Shown here in pieces: positions 1-13,251 of a DNA stretch of 64,000 bases. Both the position numbers and the translations under genes were made by a program. Position 1 is the first letter of the stretch; every line of letters begins with the position of its first letter. The notes beneath the pieces are model-generated. The model ran no database searches. It was not told where the DNA came from and saw only the letters and a program-made list of their open reading frames with translations. This DNA comes from Carettochelys insculpta (lineage: Eukaryota > Chordata > Testudines > Carettochelyidae): NCBI RefSeq assembly GCF_033958435.1, contig NC_134150.1:34281501-34345500 (forward strand), read 5' to 3'.

Positions 1-3000
1 TTACAGTGACAGAAACCGTGAAGAACCATAGAAAGAATAGATGGAAGACAAACACATAAGCTTCAGTTTTAAAGAGAAGATTTAAGTCTATGGAAAATAA
101 GTGAGTTAAAACATTTGTAATTCTTTTACGCCTCTAATTTCTAGCAGCATCGACAACATGAACCCGGAGTTTACTTACCCAAGTTCTAACAAAAGAAGCC
201 AGATAAACTACACAGGATTAGAGGAAACAAAAATAAAGTTTAAATCAATATTCTATGATCAGAACTGTATAGATACTGTAGCTTGCTTAGGACTGAATAA
301 ACTCATTAAAGTGCAGTTAGCACTACAGTGCATCTAGATGCCACTAATTACAATACTAGACTTTAAGTGCAACTTGAGTGTCTCAAGTGGCCTTTAAAAC
401 CATAGACAATTCAAATGTAATTAAAACTATTGGTTTAATTCACTTTACATTTACAATAAAAAGAAAGCAATAACCCACTAACTTCATTCCAAGTGTCCCC
501 ATTAGATAGAAAGGAGTACCTTCCACACTCCTTTCATTCTACACCAGCCAATCCCTGTTGTTTATTAACCTCATTGCTAGTCCATGCTTTTACATAGGCT
601 TAATTAAGTAAAGAACAAAAAATTCGTGGGCAAGTTTCCATTCAGCACTCCAGGAACTGGGCATGCAAATGCAACCGGTAACTACTGAATGGGTTCCTCC
701 CCAAAAGTGCACTGTGTTACTCTGAAAATCTCTCATTTTGTTTGAAGTACAGATAAGTTCCAAACAAAGACTTCTGCAGCTGGTGGCAATGATTCTTGGG
801 TTACATTACCTGTGCCGTTCTCCAAGGTACCAGTGTTATACCACTGAAGTCATAATTCTTCCTGTTGGCTGTAAGTGTAGCATGATTCAGTCAATTGATG
901 TGCAGTGGATTTGTATTACATCTATGACTAATCAGGCTCTGACTACCTTGATTAGGTGGATGGGATGCCTTTACATGCACATAAAAAGATCATAAAAAAG
1001 GAACTAATTGGAGTGATCCCTTCAGCTCACACCCAATGGACAGAGAGTCCAAATTCTGAGCTCATTGACAACCTGCCTACTTATTTTCTTCAAACATTGC
1101 TTTTTTGTCCTCAGGAGAGAACATCCTCCTCCTTTTAGGTTCCATGTTACAGTGGCCTTTCCTGGCAATGAGGGTTTATGAGGACACCATTTGACCTCAC
1201 CAATACCATGACTAGCTTGTCCAGTGAAGACACATGGCATACACCTCTTCAATTGAGAAGCATCATGCTTCCTCAATACTTGTTGTAGAGCTCAACTGCA
1301 CCACAACTTTATCTTCTGTCCACATTAATGAGCCTCTGCATGGCGCCAGGTGAGATGGAGCAAGCAGTATAACTGCCAATTTCACATCTACTTTGTGCAA
1401 GACATAGTAAGAGCTATTTCTAAAGAATCATGCCACATAATTTCCTACCCATGTAATGAAATGCACAACGCTGCTGTAGCACCTTAATGATTTCACTGCT
1501 TATTTTGTTTTAATTGGACAATCTTCATCTTACAACAAGGTTATCTTTTCAGTTAAACATGTAAGTTTTTGTGACAGCACAGCAACCTGCTTCAAACACA
1601 TCTGTCAGTGTTTTCTCTCTCCCAGGAAGGTCTACTGTCGAAAAGTTTGTTTTACATTGATAAAAGTTTCAAATGCAGGGCTAGTCTTAAATATGAATAA
1701 CACTTCAGTTATACAGCATAGAAATTGAGGGCCCATACTTGCAAACCTTTACTCTCACCAAAACTCAGAACCTTACCTCATGTTAAGTATTGCAAAGGCA
1801 ACTTAAAAGCTGTCAACATCAGGTAGCTGAGAATTACCCTACCATAAGAGAACCCTTGTGAGCACTACTTCAGCTGTATGTCACACTGCTAGGCATTACT
1901 CTTCACAAATATCTCTATCTTCTTTTTTGTGAAATTTTACATATTACACCATCAAAAGTAGCAGGTGTGATCCAAAGGCACACGCATGAGCTTCAGAAAT
2001 CTCCGACTGAGTCACAGGAAAAGATTATAGTATATAACACATTAATACATTGTGAGTTGGTAGACACTGATACACATACACATCCTCTCAGGAGTGTTCT
2101 CTTTTTTGAAAGTTCAAATATGGTAGCTTATAGCTGCTGGAGCACCTTGCCACATGCTCTAAGTAATGCTAAGGACTGGCGGGGCGTGTGGCACTCGAAG
2201 CAGTGCTGAAAGCCAGCTGTCTTGGGACCTGCCCCTTCTGTCCTTGGCCCTGCCCCTTCCAGGAGTGTGGAACTGACACCCACCCTCCACACACATTGCC
2301 CAGATGATGGCAGAAGCTGTTGGCTCTGTTGGCTACCTCCTTACAGGAGGGACCTTAGATGGAATTCTATCATTTTATTTCTGCAGTATGAGTTTAAGCT
2401 AATGCTTGATGATGTGAGATATATTTATACTTTCCTTTTATTAAGTGATTGGTAGGAGTTATATAGATCATATTATATGTTCCATGTAACAGTATAGTCC
2501 TACACAGCATTTTACACAACAAAATTAGATACTGATTGGAGAATCAAAGAACCTGATTCTGAAATCCTTTTAGCAACATTTGAATGGAATGGAATAGCAG
2601 TCTTGCTGGTTTTTAATGGGATTTCAGGCAATGATTCTTTTAACCATTAAAATGATTTCTGCTGTAGGTATCTGAGTCTATTGTTTCATCATATTTATCT
2701 TCACTTCATAAGAATGATGATAATAGTTTATCAACTTGCTATTGAACTTTATGCTGTTATTTTCTCATAACAGCTGCTAAAAGTAAGGATGCTGGCAAGT
2801 GTTTTAGATTTGCATTCATATGTAACTGCAGCGGATGAGGTGAGAAGACAATTCCAAAATGAAGAATTTGAAATTGTAAGCAGGAAGCCTATTGCCAATA
2901 ATCAAAATAATTATTCTTTGCATAATAAACACTGCAACACAGCTGGCTGCAAAGAGATAACAACACCAATGGAAGTAAAAAAAAAAAGTAACACCCAGAC

Positions 3001-3165
3001 ATTTTCTTACAGTACCTTTCACAAAGAAGTTGGATGATGGGAGGATTTCCAGAGGGCTTTACTGAGACCAGAAAATTAGGTTCCTAGAAGCAGAAAAATC
3101 CACCCACACAGATGTCTTAATGTACAAGCCAATGAGCTCACATTACATTCAGGGCTCCAAACACC
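1..3165. other. unique sequence, no gene recognised
   Basis: AT-rich. Short open frames (up to 85 codons) on both strands show no domain, repeat or splice context. A GC-richer patch at 2170-2350 could be an old repeat. Nothing else supported. Confidence 0.5.
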
Positions 3166-4042
3166 TCTCTTGGGCAGAGGCCCATCTCTTGTTCACCATC
3201 AAACTATTTTGCCCAGGCTGCACTGTTCTGTATATTCTGGTATTCTCACTAAGCAAGGCTGGCTAACCAGGCATGTGGCTTACTCTTTGAGGGGTATGAA
3301 CAATGTCATTGCCAGCAGTTATAAGTTGTCACAGAGCTACAGACAAGCATGCACATTTATCAGTACATAGGCACAGCTGTCGATTTAGTATGTGTTATGT
3401 GTGCATGTTTGAGGCTTATGAGAGGTCACTGATCAGTTTTATGGGGCTTCAGTAGACCAAAGTCCTTCCAGCACTTCCCAGGGAGAACTGTGGACCCAGA
3501 CTGCATAGAATATCCTGTCCATTTGGTAGGTCAGAGCCAAGGTCCCACATCAGTTTAAACACAGACTATGGGCCCAAAAGTCCTTTCTTCATCTGTGGGA
3601 CTTTCAATACACCACTCTGAATTAACATATGTGAACCCCCCTAGGCAGGAGTACCTGATGTGGGACCTTGACTCTGACCTACCAAATGGACAGGATATTC
3701 TATGCAGTCTGGGTCCACAGTTCTCCCTGGGAAGTGCTGGAAGGACTTTGGCCTACTGAAGCCCCATAAAACTGATCAGTGACCTCTCATAAGCCTCAAA
3801 CATGCACACATAACACATACTAAATCGACAGCTGTGCCTATGTACTGATAAATGTGCATGCTTGTCTGTAGCTCTGTGACAACTTATAACTGCTGGCAAT
3901 GACATTGTTCATACCCCTCAAAGAGTAAGCCACATGCCTGGTTAGCCAGCCTTGCTTAGTGAGAATACCAGAGTATACAGAACAGTGCAGCCTGGGCAAA
4001 ATAGTTTGATGGTGAACAAGAGATGGGCCTCTGCCCAAGAGA
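3166..4042. repeat. 388-bp near-perfect inverted repeat with 101-bp loop
   Basis: Arms 3166-3553 and 3655-4042 are equal in length and reverse-complementary. Reading through them I found only about three mismatches, so identity exceeds 99% by eye. The loop is 3554-3654. Neither arm resembles a transposon end or codes for a recognisable protein; the 66-codon open frame in the left arm reappears on the opposite strand in the right arm. The right arm is followed by a hAT-like repeat at about 4070. Confidence 0.93.
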
Positions 4043-4068
4043 TAACCTGACCAAATAGGCCTACTGAC

Positions 4069-4255
4069 CACCAGTGTTCCCTCTAATTTTTTCCATCTAG
4101 GAGTGGAATTAATTTTGTTATGTGCACCAAGGCACATGCAGATGTACACCAATAGAAACACACTATGCCCACTGTGGTAGTTGTGGACACTCTGCTCATG
4201 ATCTGGGCAGCAACTGAATCTCTCCTGGGTGGCCACTCAAGCACTCAACATGGAT
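4069..4255. mobile_element. hAT-like nonautonomous repeat fragment
   Basis: Opens CAGTGTTCCCTCTAATTTTT and contains TTTGTTATGTGCACC, a pattern I associate with widespread reptilian hAT-type repeats. The far end is not defined and no 8-bp duplication could be assigned. Confidence 0.45.
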
Positions 4256-6782
4256 TCAAGAACAAAGGGCCTTCTACCAAGAACAGCCCTCCCATTATCT
4301 GCCATATATTGCAGTGTAAAGGCTGTTAGCAAGAGAACCCACAAACTACCCCTCAGGTGGCTTCACAGAAGGAGATAGATGGTGTTTTGGGTAGCAAAGT
4401 TTGGTTTTCAGTGAGGTGAGGAAGAAGTCACATTATTGCACTTGGTCTTCCAGGAAACCAAGAAATTTGTCTTTTGCCACATACAGCAAGTCAGCATTTT
4501 ATGAAGACATAGGTGGATTTTTTTTTAACTTAGAGAAACAATTACATGACAGCTCATTCCCCAGTCTTCTAGTGATACATTCCCTCAAAAGCAGCCCTAA
4601 ACAGTCATGTTAATAGCAATGAAGGTGTTTAGAAAAACTGACAGGTCTTTAAATACTTTATGACTGAGCAACTCTAAGGTTGCTCATTAGTGCTGAGAAA
4701 ACCTTAATGACATACAGTTCAGTGAGTACAGAAAGTTCAGATATTTGCTTTAATTCTTTTGGGGTTTCCAGATGAGAAATGTTGGTTTTCTTACCTTACT
4801 TTGGTATTTCTACTTCATGTCTGACCTGAAACTAGGAAGCACTGCTGGACTGATGTTGCTGTCGACTACTACATGGAATTTTATTCAGGAATGCCCTTGA
4901 AGACCAGACACATCATGGTAACAAGATACGCACTTGTTCAGGACAGTCAACATGTGCAAATACACCTCTGTCCCAAACTCTGCAAAGGCTTCCTGGTCAC
5001 ATTTAGGTGAATTCCCAAGTGATCATCTATAGAGATGTAAATGACTTCCAGCCCAGTTTCCCCAAATCTTTCTTCTACTATGGCTGCAATCACAGCCAGC
5101 TGGGATACTCTATTCTCAGATCGAAATTCCCTAGAGGGGCAAAAAGAATAGTCATAGTCTCCGTCTCTCACTATCACCCCCAACCCGCTAAATCTCAAGG
5201 TTAGCCACTTAAGGAGACTGTATGAGGCATTTGTTTCATCAAATGTTTTAAAATTTAAACAGGGTTTAGGGGTGTGGGCAGAGCGATAAGACAGTGAGCC
5301 ATCTAATTTTTGGCCACTATTGTACCTGTTCATGAATACAGGGTGCATGTATATATAACAACTGAGATGTCCTACACTAAGCAGTTGTTCTCACGAAGAC
5401 CTCAAAAGCACCACACATACCAATATACAGATTTTTAACTTGTTCACTGAACTGCAACCAGTTTGAGTGGAACACAAGAGTGGCTTAATACGACATAATA
5501 GTTTTAGGAAATAACATTAGACTGCATCTTTGCTTCACGTAAATTGGCATTTCCCACTTGGCTTCAGCAGAGAATCACTTAGATTTTATATAAAAGATGC
5601 AACAGAGGGATTTTAGACAGGTTGTCACTATCCAATTTGGAATTTGTCCAGGAATTAAAGCCCCTACTCTTATGAGAGTGCTATAGGTTTTATTAATCAC
5701 CTTGAGCAGACAGGACTTTTCCTTTGATTCATACAGGAGAAACACAAAGTCATTTTAGCTTATTGATTTAGAAAACATTTACCGAAGCATTTCTAGCCTC
5801 AAAAAGCATCTGAAGTGCAAGACATCAGCCTACCTCCAAAAGGATGCAACTCTCCATGTGAATGGAAGTTTTACACTGTTACTTCATGTTCATGCTGTTC
5901 CTTCAGAACTCATTTTCTGAATTTTTTTCTTTGTTTTGCATATAGCCATTCACGTTAAGGCCAATAACAAATGTTAACCTTAATCTCAGCCACAGAACCT
6001 TGCTCATAATTACTGTTGATAACAAGGAGCCTTTTCTGTGCAAGGCAGGATTGGGAAACATCAACAAGTTGTGTTGCATTTGGTACCCTCCTCCTGCATT
6101 GTAAGTATGGCAACAATTTTACCATGGAAGTTGAGGAAGTCATGGAATCAATGACTATCAGAGACCTCTATGACTGCAGTGAATGGTTGCTGGGAGCTGC
6201 AGATTCCTCCTATTGGCTTTGGTGCCTGTTGCATACACCTGTAGCTCTTGTCTATCTAGGGTTCTCTGGGAACAGCAAGCTACTGTGGGCAGTGGGGGAA
6301 CCAGCTGCCAAGGTGGGCCCACTGGAGCTCCAAGAGAGGCCCTGCAGCTACCTAGTCACTGAAGGTGGTGTAGGGACTGTACAGCTGAGCTTTCTCTTTT
6401 GCCTGGGATATGTTCAGTAAAAGTAAGAGACAGGTCATGGGTTCCTGTGAATTTTTTTTCATTGCCCATTCTGAAGTTGAACCCTATATTCTTTAAGAAA
6501 ATATGGTTATGAATAGAATTATGACATTGTTTGAATATACTTAGTTCAAAATACATCTTGTAACATTCAAAAGTTATACTCTGTTAACTGTGTATATTCT
6601 ATTTGTGTGATTATATCATTCTTGTATTTGAAGTTACAGATACGAAGTATAAGCCGGTTTACTAATCTAGACATGCTAAGTGAGGGCCATTAATAGTACC
6701 CAAGGAACTTAATGGCCCGCTACTTAGTATAATGAGCTGTGAATCGTCTTCCTTGCCCATAAGACAGTCCTACCAAGATATG
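4256..6782. other. unique sequence, no gene recognised
   Basis: The longest frames are 133 codons (4947-5348, -) and 134 codons (6016-6420, +). Neither shows a motif, signal peptide or supporting splice sites. No repeat recognised. Confidence 0.45.
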
Positions 6783-6990
6783 TGGCCAGGTCACCTGATG
6801 CTGGAATTCATTTTGGATGCTGTTCTTCTCCCCTGAAAGTGTGTAAAGTTAAACTGATCACACAGGATTCTTGTTTTGAGCAAAAGGGATATATACGTGG
6901 GATACTAATCACTAGAGATGGCTGCCAGATGCCAGGGCATCCCTGTTTACCATCTCAGGTGTTTGCCACAACCACCTGGAACTGAACATG
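6783..6990. repeat. dispersed repeat, LTR-like, related to 15025-15200
   Basis: CCTGATGCTGG followed by TTCATTTTGGA and a C/T-rich stretch matches, in the same order, the block at 15034 onward over about 40 bp, then diverges. Possibly two fragments of one LTR family; no ends or target duplications could be set. Confidence 0.35.
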
Positions 6991-7345
6991 AAGAAGGATC
7001 AGGCCCAACTTCGGAGGCTTCCCAGCTTGTGAGAAAAGATGATTAGAAGTAATGTTAGGGTAAGAAATTGCATGTAACAAGTTTCTTAGAGTATTAGACC
7101 TAGATGGCACATTTTATTTTGCTCAGTAACTTACTTTGACTTGTCTGCTGTCACTTGCAAACTCCTTTTTATACCTATTAAAATCACTTTTATTTATTAA
7201 TAAACCCAGTGTAAATAATTGTTGGGGGGGGTGCAATACCAGTGCATATCTCTCATTGATAAAAGGGACAAAACTTGTATGAGCTTGTCCTGTACAAAAC
7301 ATTACACAGAATAAGCTGGAATTATCTTGGGTTCTGGAATCACTG

Positions 7346-7560
7346 GGCTGTACACTTGGGTACTGTGTCAAGCCCCTGTGGCTGACACTTCCCTGAGCAG
7401 AGCTGTTCTCAGTGTCTGTATTACTCTGCTGTGCACTGTGACCCACTCTGTGCCAGCAGTGGGGGGAAACCAGAGCTTCTGGATCAGCAGGACTGAGTGA
7501 TGGAGCATGCTGGAGGGCAGGTAGACTGGCTCAGTGATATTTCTGCATATCAAATGGGAG
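7346..7560. repeat. dispersed repeat, inverted relative to 8846-9000
   Basis: The complement contains CACTCAGTCCTGCTGA, CAGAAGCTCTGGTTTCC and a CAGACACTGAGAACAGCTCT block, all found in the same order at 8846-9000. The copies are divergent, with indels. The composition suggests an LTR fragment, but the family is not identified. Confidence 0.5.
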
Positions 7561-8845
7561 TTTCAGGAGGATCTCTGAAACCAAACCCATCACACTGTGA
7601 CCTGTCCACGACTTTTACTAAAACACCCATGACTAATTCTTAGCCTTAATCATAAGCCATCCTAATGCTTATATTCTCTGCAGACTCACAAAGCAACGCA
7701 CATATATTGGAGTCTCCCTGAGACAAGTCTATTCTTAAATTTGATTTGCTTATTTCAGACTAACTTTTTACCCCTGTGAAGAGCACGGGAGAAGATGGCT
7801 GGGTGTTTCCTTATACCTAAGATTGTGGCAAAAATACATGCTAGAGCAGATCCATCTCTCAGTCTGCAGGAAAAGTGCCAGGCTGGTAGAGATCATATTT
7901 AAAGAGCTAGGTAGGAATGGCCTTACTATTCAGGATTTGCTCTAATATGGAGAAAAGTCAGCAGAAGAGCAAATATTAATTTTGATAACACTCTGTATAA
8001 GCTTATTGAACTTATCAAATGAAGTGTCTATACCATGTCTGTCCCACACCTATGCTAAGGCTATTATCAATTTGCTCTCGATATAAGTAACAATTTTGGG
8101 GGGTTTATCTGCTCTCAAAAGGAAGGAAAATGGTTCATAAAGTTTCCATTAGCGTATGAAAACAGCAACATCTGCTGAGTATCTTAGGAAACTGATTGCC
8201 TGCACTTAATCAGCGGAACAGGCTACACTCCTTGGCCATTTCTGCCCTCATCAGCAGTATAGGTATGAGAGCATCGAGAAGTTATATTTATGAAAACTTC
8301 AAGGGATGATTTGGCCATATGAAATGCTTCCTATTACTTAAATATTAAAGTGTTCTGCTCTTTCTAATTAGTAATGGGTATGCCCTGATTCTTCAACAAG
8401 TAGACTTGTAAACAGTATTACAGAGGAATCTGTTAACATCATAGTACAATTCCTGTTAAAGTTATTTGGCATGTAGCAAGTTAAACAATTGCTTTGAAGG
8501 CTAGCAGCTTCTTAAGTGAAGAATCATTTCAATAGGATATAGCTGTAGCCCCATCTAGAGGATTTGTGTGAGAAACTCAGATTTACCTGGAGTTGATTTC
8601 CTGAGTGTAAAAAAGTTACATCCTTAATAGTAGTCAGTGGCAACATGTTTAAAAGTGATGATGAATACCTCTGTGCCACACAAAACTGTGAAAGGCCTTC
8701 AATCCATTGTCTATAGAATTGTTTTACTGGTATTAAGCTATAGCTTGTGCTCACATGATTTTGTTTATTTACAAAAATCCCACTATAGCTTACAATTTAG
8801 GGAATTATCAAAATAAGATTACACCAAATACAAGCATACAATATC

Positions 8846-9000
8846 ACTGAGTCAGCCTACCTTCCCTCTGGGGTGCCCCACCACTCAGTCCTGCTGACCC
8901 AGAAGCTCTGGTTTCCCCCTGTGCTGGCACAGAGTTGGGGTCACCACCCACAGCAGAATAACACAGACACTGAGAGCAGCTCTGCTCTGGGAAGTCTCAT
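8846..9000. repeat. dispersed repeat, inverted relative to 7346-7560
   Basis: Shares CACTCAGTCCTGCTGACC, CAGAAGCTCTGGTTTCCCCC and CACAGACACTGAGAGCAGCT with the complement of 7346-7560. The open frames found in both copies are repeat-derived. The following C/T-rich stretch to about 9250 is not recognised. Confidence 0.5.
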
Positions 9001-9346
9001 ACAAGCATCCGCAGAGGTGAGGGAAGTAAGGGTGATGGGATACTGTAGCACCTCAAAGTTTGCACCCAACTTCTCTGGACCTAGGGGCTAGCTTCACTAC
9101 TGGCTCCACCAGCCCCAGCTCCTGACTTCCAGGCAGCCCTCCTGGGGTCCCAGTAGCCTATCACAAGTTCCATCTGGCCCTGCCACAGTCTCCTCCAGCT
9201 CTCCATGTGTCCCACCACGTGCCCATCCTGCTGCACATACTACTGGCTGTCAGGGTCCCACACCCACCAGCTCTGCCACGGATGTCCCAGAGTCAGCCCA
9301 GGGGTCTAAAGCTGACCCAAGCTGTGACCCCAGCCTGAGGCGGTGA

Positions 9347-9450
9347 GGGTTGCCAACTCTCCCAGACTGGATGGACTGGAGACTAAACAGATAGGAGGCC
9401 ATTGACAGCAATGGAATCCAGGCTCTCCCATCCAGGAGAGCTGGCAACCT
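9347..9450. mobile_element. short palindromic element, GGTTGCCAACTCTCC ends
   Basis: About 104 bp with ends GGGTTGCCAACTCTCCCAG and the complementary CTCTCCTGGA...GAGCTGGCAACC, folding back on itself with a short loop. The same ends recur at 11140-11232. This is typical of a miniature inverted-repeat element. No coding content. Confidence 0.6.
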
Positions 9451-9519
9451 GATCTCAAAGATCTAAGAGGAGAGGGTGGAGGGGAGATATTGGAAATACA
9501 AAATGTCATTGAGAAAATA

Positions 9520-9810
9520 TAGGAGATCCTCGACTTATGCAGAGGCTGCATTCTTGGCAACCCAGCGTAAGCTGAATTTTCACGTTACTCGGGGAGCCAG
9601 GAAACTGACCTGCACTGCCTGTGCTCACAGGAGACAGAAGTTTCCCAGCTTGCACAAACAGAGGGAAGCCAGGAGCCAGGCTGCCTCCTGGTTCGCAGGG
9701 ACCAGGAAACTGCTCCTGTCAGGGGAGGCTGCCAAGAGTCAGAGGCAGCAGTTGCATTTACCCGCGGTTGCATGTATCTCGGGGTTTTACTGCATTAACT
9801 TTAGCTAAAT
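9520..9810. repeat. possible DNA-transposon-derived repeat
   Basis: Opens with AGGAGATCCTCGACTTATGC, resembling Tigger-type nonautonomous repeats (CCTCGACTTA motif), and runs to about GTTTTACTGCATTAAC. Overlapping short open frames on both strands here show no domain. Family assignment is tentative. Confidence 0.3.
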
Positions 9811-11069
9811 GATACAGAACTGTGTTCTGTGATTATTTCACCAACAGAAGTTGCCAGTTATCAGGGGTTGCAAACCAACCAGAAATGACCTGTTCCAGCA
9901 GTGTGCTTTGTTGTGTGCTCTGTGTCTTGTCCATCCATCTTTTTAGCCCCAAAGGTTTTGACTTCTCAGACCACGTGTATGTTTACTGTCTTCCACAAGT
10001 GCAGGTGCTACAGTTTAACCCTATAAACCAAGTTACTAACTGTGCCACAAAGCTCACAATCATTTGCATGCCCAATAATTAAAGCATATTTCCCCCATTA
10101 ATTCTTATTTGTTCTTTCCTTCTGTGAATGGTGTGATCATGCTCCAAACTTTTGACCTTTGACTGTAATACAGTATGTGGAACCTCCCATAGTGCAATGA
10201 GGTAGTGTGCTGATATTCATGGAAACCCCAATTCAGCACCCCTTAGAACACAGACTCAAGAGAAATAATTATTCTGGGCTATAGCCTGCAAGGCAGACTG
10301 TCCAGGTGCAAGGCCAGAAATACTGCTGGGTGGAAGTTCATCCCTGCAATGCTGCAGAGATAGATGAAGGAATCCAGAGCAGGCAAACATTCCTCCTTGA
10401 GGGCTCCCCTAACCTTCTCTTTCATGTTAAGAATGCTACTCCTCTCATTCCTTTCCTTGCCCTGACCCATCCCTGCTCCCCTGAAGGAAGGAAAGTGAGT
10501 GCAAAGCTGGTGACACCACTTCTGATTTCTATACAGGGTCTCTTGTGCTGGGGTGGTTCATAGGGGTCACCACGTCACTATTCAGTGGCGCAACAAGTCT
10601 CTACACTGTGGGGCAGAAGCCCTGAGCCTCACCCACGCTACAGGGCTGGTGCTACAAGCACCAGCTCACAAATCTGGGATGCTCCATGTACTGCCCTTGC
10701 CTGCAGGTGCTATCACCACAGCTCCTACTGACCAAGAGCTGCAGGAAATGGGAGCCATCGGAGGCAGTGTGTGCAAGCGAGGGCAGCATGCAGAGCTGCC
10801 TGCCACTCCCTACGGGTCACAGGAAAGCATGCCAGCCATTTCCAGCTCTTGGAGCAGCTGAAGTAAGCATTCTGCACCCCCTCCAGCATCCTAACTCCCA
10901 TCCAGACCCTGCACCTCAATACCCTCATCCCACACCCCCCAAATGGAACCCTCACTCCCTCAACACCCCACCCCTCTGCCCCAATCTGATGCACCCACCA
11001 GAACCTGAATCCTTGAACTATTAACTATATCCCAACCCCACATTTAGAGACTCTAGATGGTGCTTGGGC
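9811..11069. other. no gene recognised; C-rich in the second half
   Basis: 10290-11040 is C/A-rich on the + strand with overlapping frames up to 112 codons that look compositional. No domains seen. Confidence 0.4.
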
Positions 11070-11138
11070 CTGCTATGGGGGCAGGGAACTCGACTTCTTG
11101 AGATCCCTTCCAGTTCTAGTGTTCTAGGATTCTATTAT
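11070..11138 (+). mobile_element. CR1 LINE 3' tail fragment (+ orientation)
   Basis: GAGATCCCTTCCAGTTCTAG followed by GATTCTATTATT is the typical CR1 3' terminus. It faces the CR1 tail at 11234 in the opposite orientation, with the palindromic element 11140-11232 between them. Confidence 0.6.
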
Positions 11139-11139
11139 T

Positions 11140-11232
11140 GAGTTGCCAACTTTCCTAACCAGACAGACCAGACCCCATTGCCATTTCTGGCAATGGTGTC
11201 CAGTACATCCAGTTTGGGAAAGTTGGCAACTC
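11140..11232. mobile_element. short palindromic element, GAGTTGCCAACTTTCC ends
   Basis: Ends GAGTTGCCAACTTTC and GAAAGTTGGCAACTC are exact complements. It belongs with the element at 9347-9450. It is lodged between two CR1 tails of opposite orientation. Confidence 0.65.
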
Positions 11233-11233
11233 T

Positions 11234-11750
11234 AATCATAGAATCCTAACGCTAGGAGGCACCTTGAGAGGTCATCAACTCCAGTCCAGTCCCCTGCACT
11301 CAGAGCACAACCAAACACCATCTAGACCATCCCTGATGGATGTTTATCTAACCTGATTTTATATCTCCAATGAAAGAAGGAGATTCCATAACCTTCCTAG
11401 GCAATTTATTCCAGTGCTTATCCACGCTGATAGTTAAGAATTCTTTCCTAACGTCCAGCCTAAACCTCCCTTGCTACAATTTAAACCTCTTGTTTATTGT
11501 CCTGTCAGATGTTAAGGAATTTTTATTCCTCTTTGTAAATCCCTTTCACGTGCTTGAAAGTTACATCCCCTCTCAATCTTTTCTCTTCCAAACTAAACAA
11601 ACCCATTCCTCTCAGTCATCCCTCATAGGTCATGTTTTCCAGACATTTAATCATTTTTGTTGCTCTTCTCTGGACCCATTGGTGCCCAGAACAAGACACA
11701 ATACTCCAGCTGAGGCCTAATCAGCCCATAGGGTGGAAAAATTACTTATT
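11234..11750 (-). mobile_element. CR1 LINE fragment, 3' part
   Basis: The + strand begins AATCATAGAATC, the complement of the CR1 3' terminal repeat. It continues with the end of ORF2 and the 3' UTR on the - strand (CCTAGGCAATTTATTCCAGTG, AAACCTCCCTTGC, CTGGACCC, CTCCAGCTGAGGCCTAATCAG). 5'-truncated near 11750 and carrying many substitutions and stops. Confidence 0.85.
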
Positions 11751-13251
11751 GGGTCTTGCTTATGAAAGCTCATGTGAAGCCTCACACCCTCCTCCACCCA
11801 TGGGATGGTGTGTAGCCCACCAATGACTTTTTCTGGGAGGCAGTGGCCTCAGAGAGAAAAAGAGATTCCCCACTTCAACCATAAAAGAAGTTGTTTAGAA
11901 GATAGAGGATGTACTGAAGTGAGGACAACCCCAAACACTGGCGTAATAGTTGCTGTTATGTTGTTTTCTTTAATTGTGTGGTTTTGGCCACAAGAGCTTA
12001 TTTTCTTATAAATACTGCTTTCTAAATACCAATGAATAAAAAAACCTTGAACATAGATGGCCTGAATATCTGTCTGTATAAAAGTTACTAGCACATATAA
12101 TCAGTAAGGTGAAACACTTTAATTTTCATTAAATCACACTGCATCCACAGCCTGCTAGCATAAATCAGGTGGGATCAAAACATTAAAGTGATTTAAAGTA
12201 CATGAGCCCAAGTCCCTCCACTGGAATTTTATATCCAAAGCAACACTGGATATAAAATGCATTGTTGAATGTAGTGTAATTACCTAACAGAACAAGAATT
12301 CATTCCAATAACTCAAAAGCACTTTAAAGCATTTTTGCCTTCTTTTATGTAGCAGTTTACACACCTCAGGCACTTTTAACATCCAAGTTATACCTCAGGA
12401 GAGAGAAAATGGGATTCTCAGGTGTAGGTCACTGGTTCAAGTTCACCTGATGGCTATGACCAAAATCAGCTGCCTAGAGCTGAGAAATTTGTAATGAATA
12501 GATTGATGAATTTTAACTCTTTCAAATTTGCCCCATCAGACTGTGAAATGCTCACCTGTATTCCTTAGTCTAACTTATCCATGATTTTTCTTCCCTACCA
12601 GACAGTGAAAGATCTGCAGGCGAAGAATTAACAGTATGCAATGGAAGTTAAAAGATATTCCAATTCTGTGTGTTAGGTAAGCACAGGAAAGTGATTGTTC
12701 TCTGACTGGTGTTTTCTGTATAACCAACCAACCAACAGCAAAATTTCAAATTCCACCTTTGCATTAAAATACACATAGTATGCAACTGACAAAGTCATCT
12801 CTCTCTATACACACACACAAACACAAACACACTAGGAATGAGAAAGGCATGCACGTAAAGCAAGTTGGTTTTCAAATCCAAAGGAATATCAGCATTCAGC
12901 CTAATGAAGGAATCCACACCGTTCTTGCAATAACATTGTTCCCAGTTCTGCAAGCAAATCTGTGCCCATGCAGAGTTCTACAGATTCCACCCTCTTCCTT
13001 TAGAGAATATTTAATGAAGAAACCAAGACTGAAGAAAAAAATTGAAAAGCTTTTTAAAGGTTAATGTCTCTGCACAGATAAGACAATCTTTTTTTATTTG
13101 AAAAACCAAAATTCACTGGAGATATCTTTGTGCATACTTTCTTCTAGGTAGATGGGAGAAAGGCAGATGAGTTACAGATGGTGATGGCTTGGAAGTTGAT
13201 ATAGAAGTTCATGATTGTAGCCACCAAATTTAATTCTTATAAGGTCTAGAG
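11751..13251. other. unique sequence, no gene recognised
   Basis: Contains a short AC-rich tract at about 12806-12831. No coding or transposon signature seen. Confidence 0.5.

Noticed and set aside
3838..4236. 132-codon frame sharing a 66-residue segment with 3170-3370
   Set aside because: The sharing is produced by the inverted repeat; the rest reads into a hAT-like repeat.
4947..5348. 133-codon open frame on the - strand
   Set aside because: No recognised domain, repeat copy or splice context; a frame of this length can occur by chance.
6016..6420. 134-codon open frame on the + strand
   Set aside because: No motif that I could tie to a family and no supporting splice sites.
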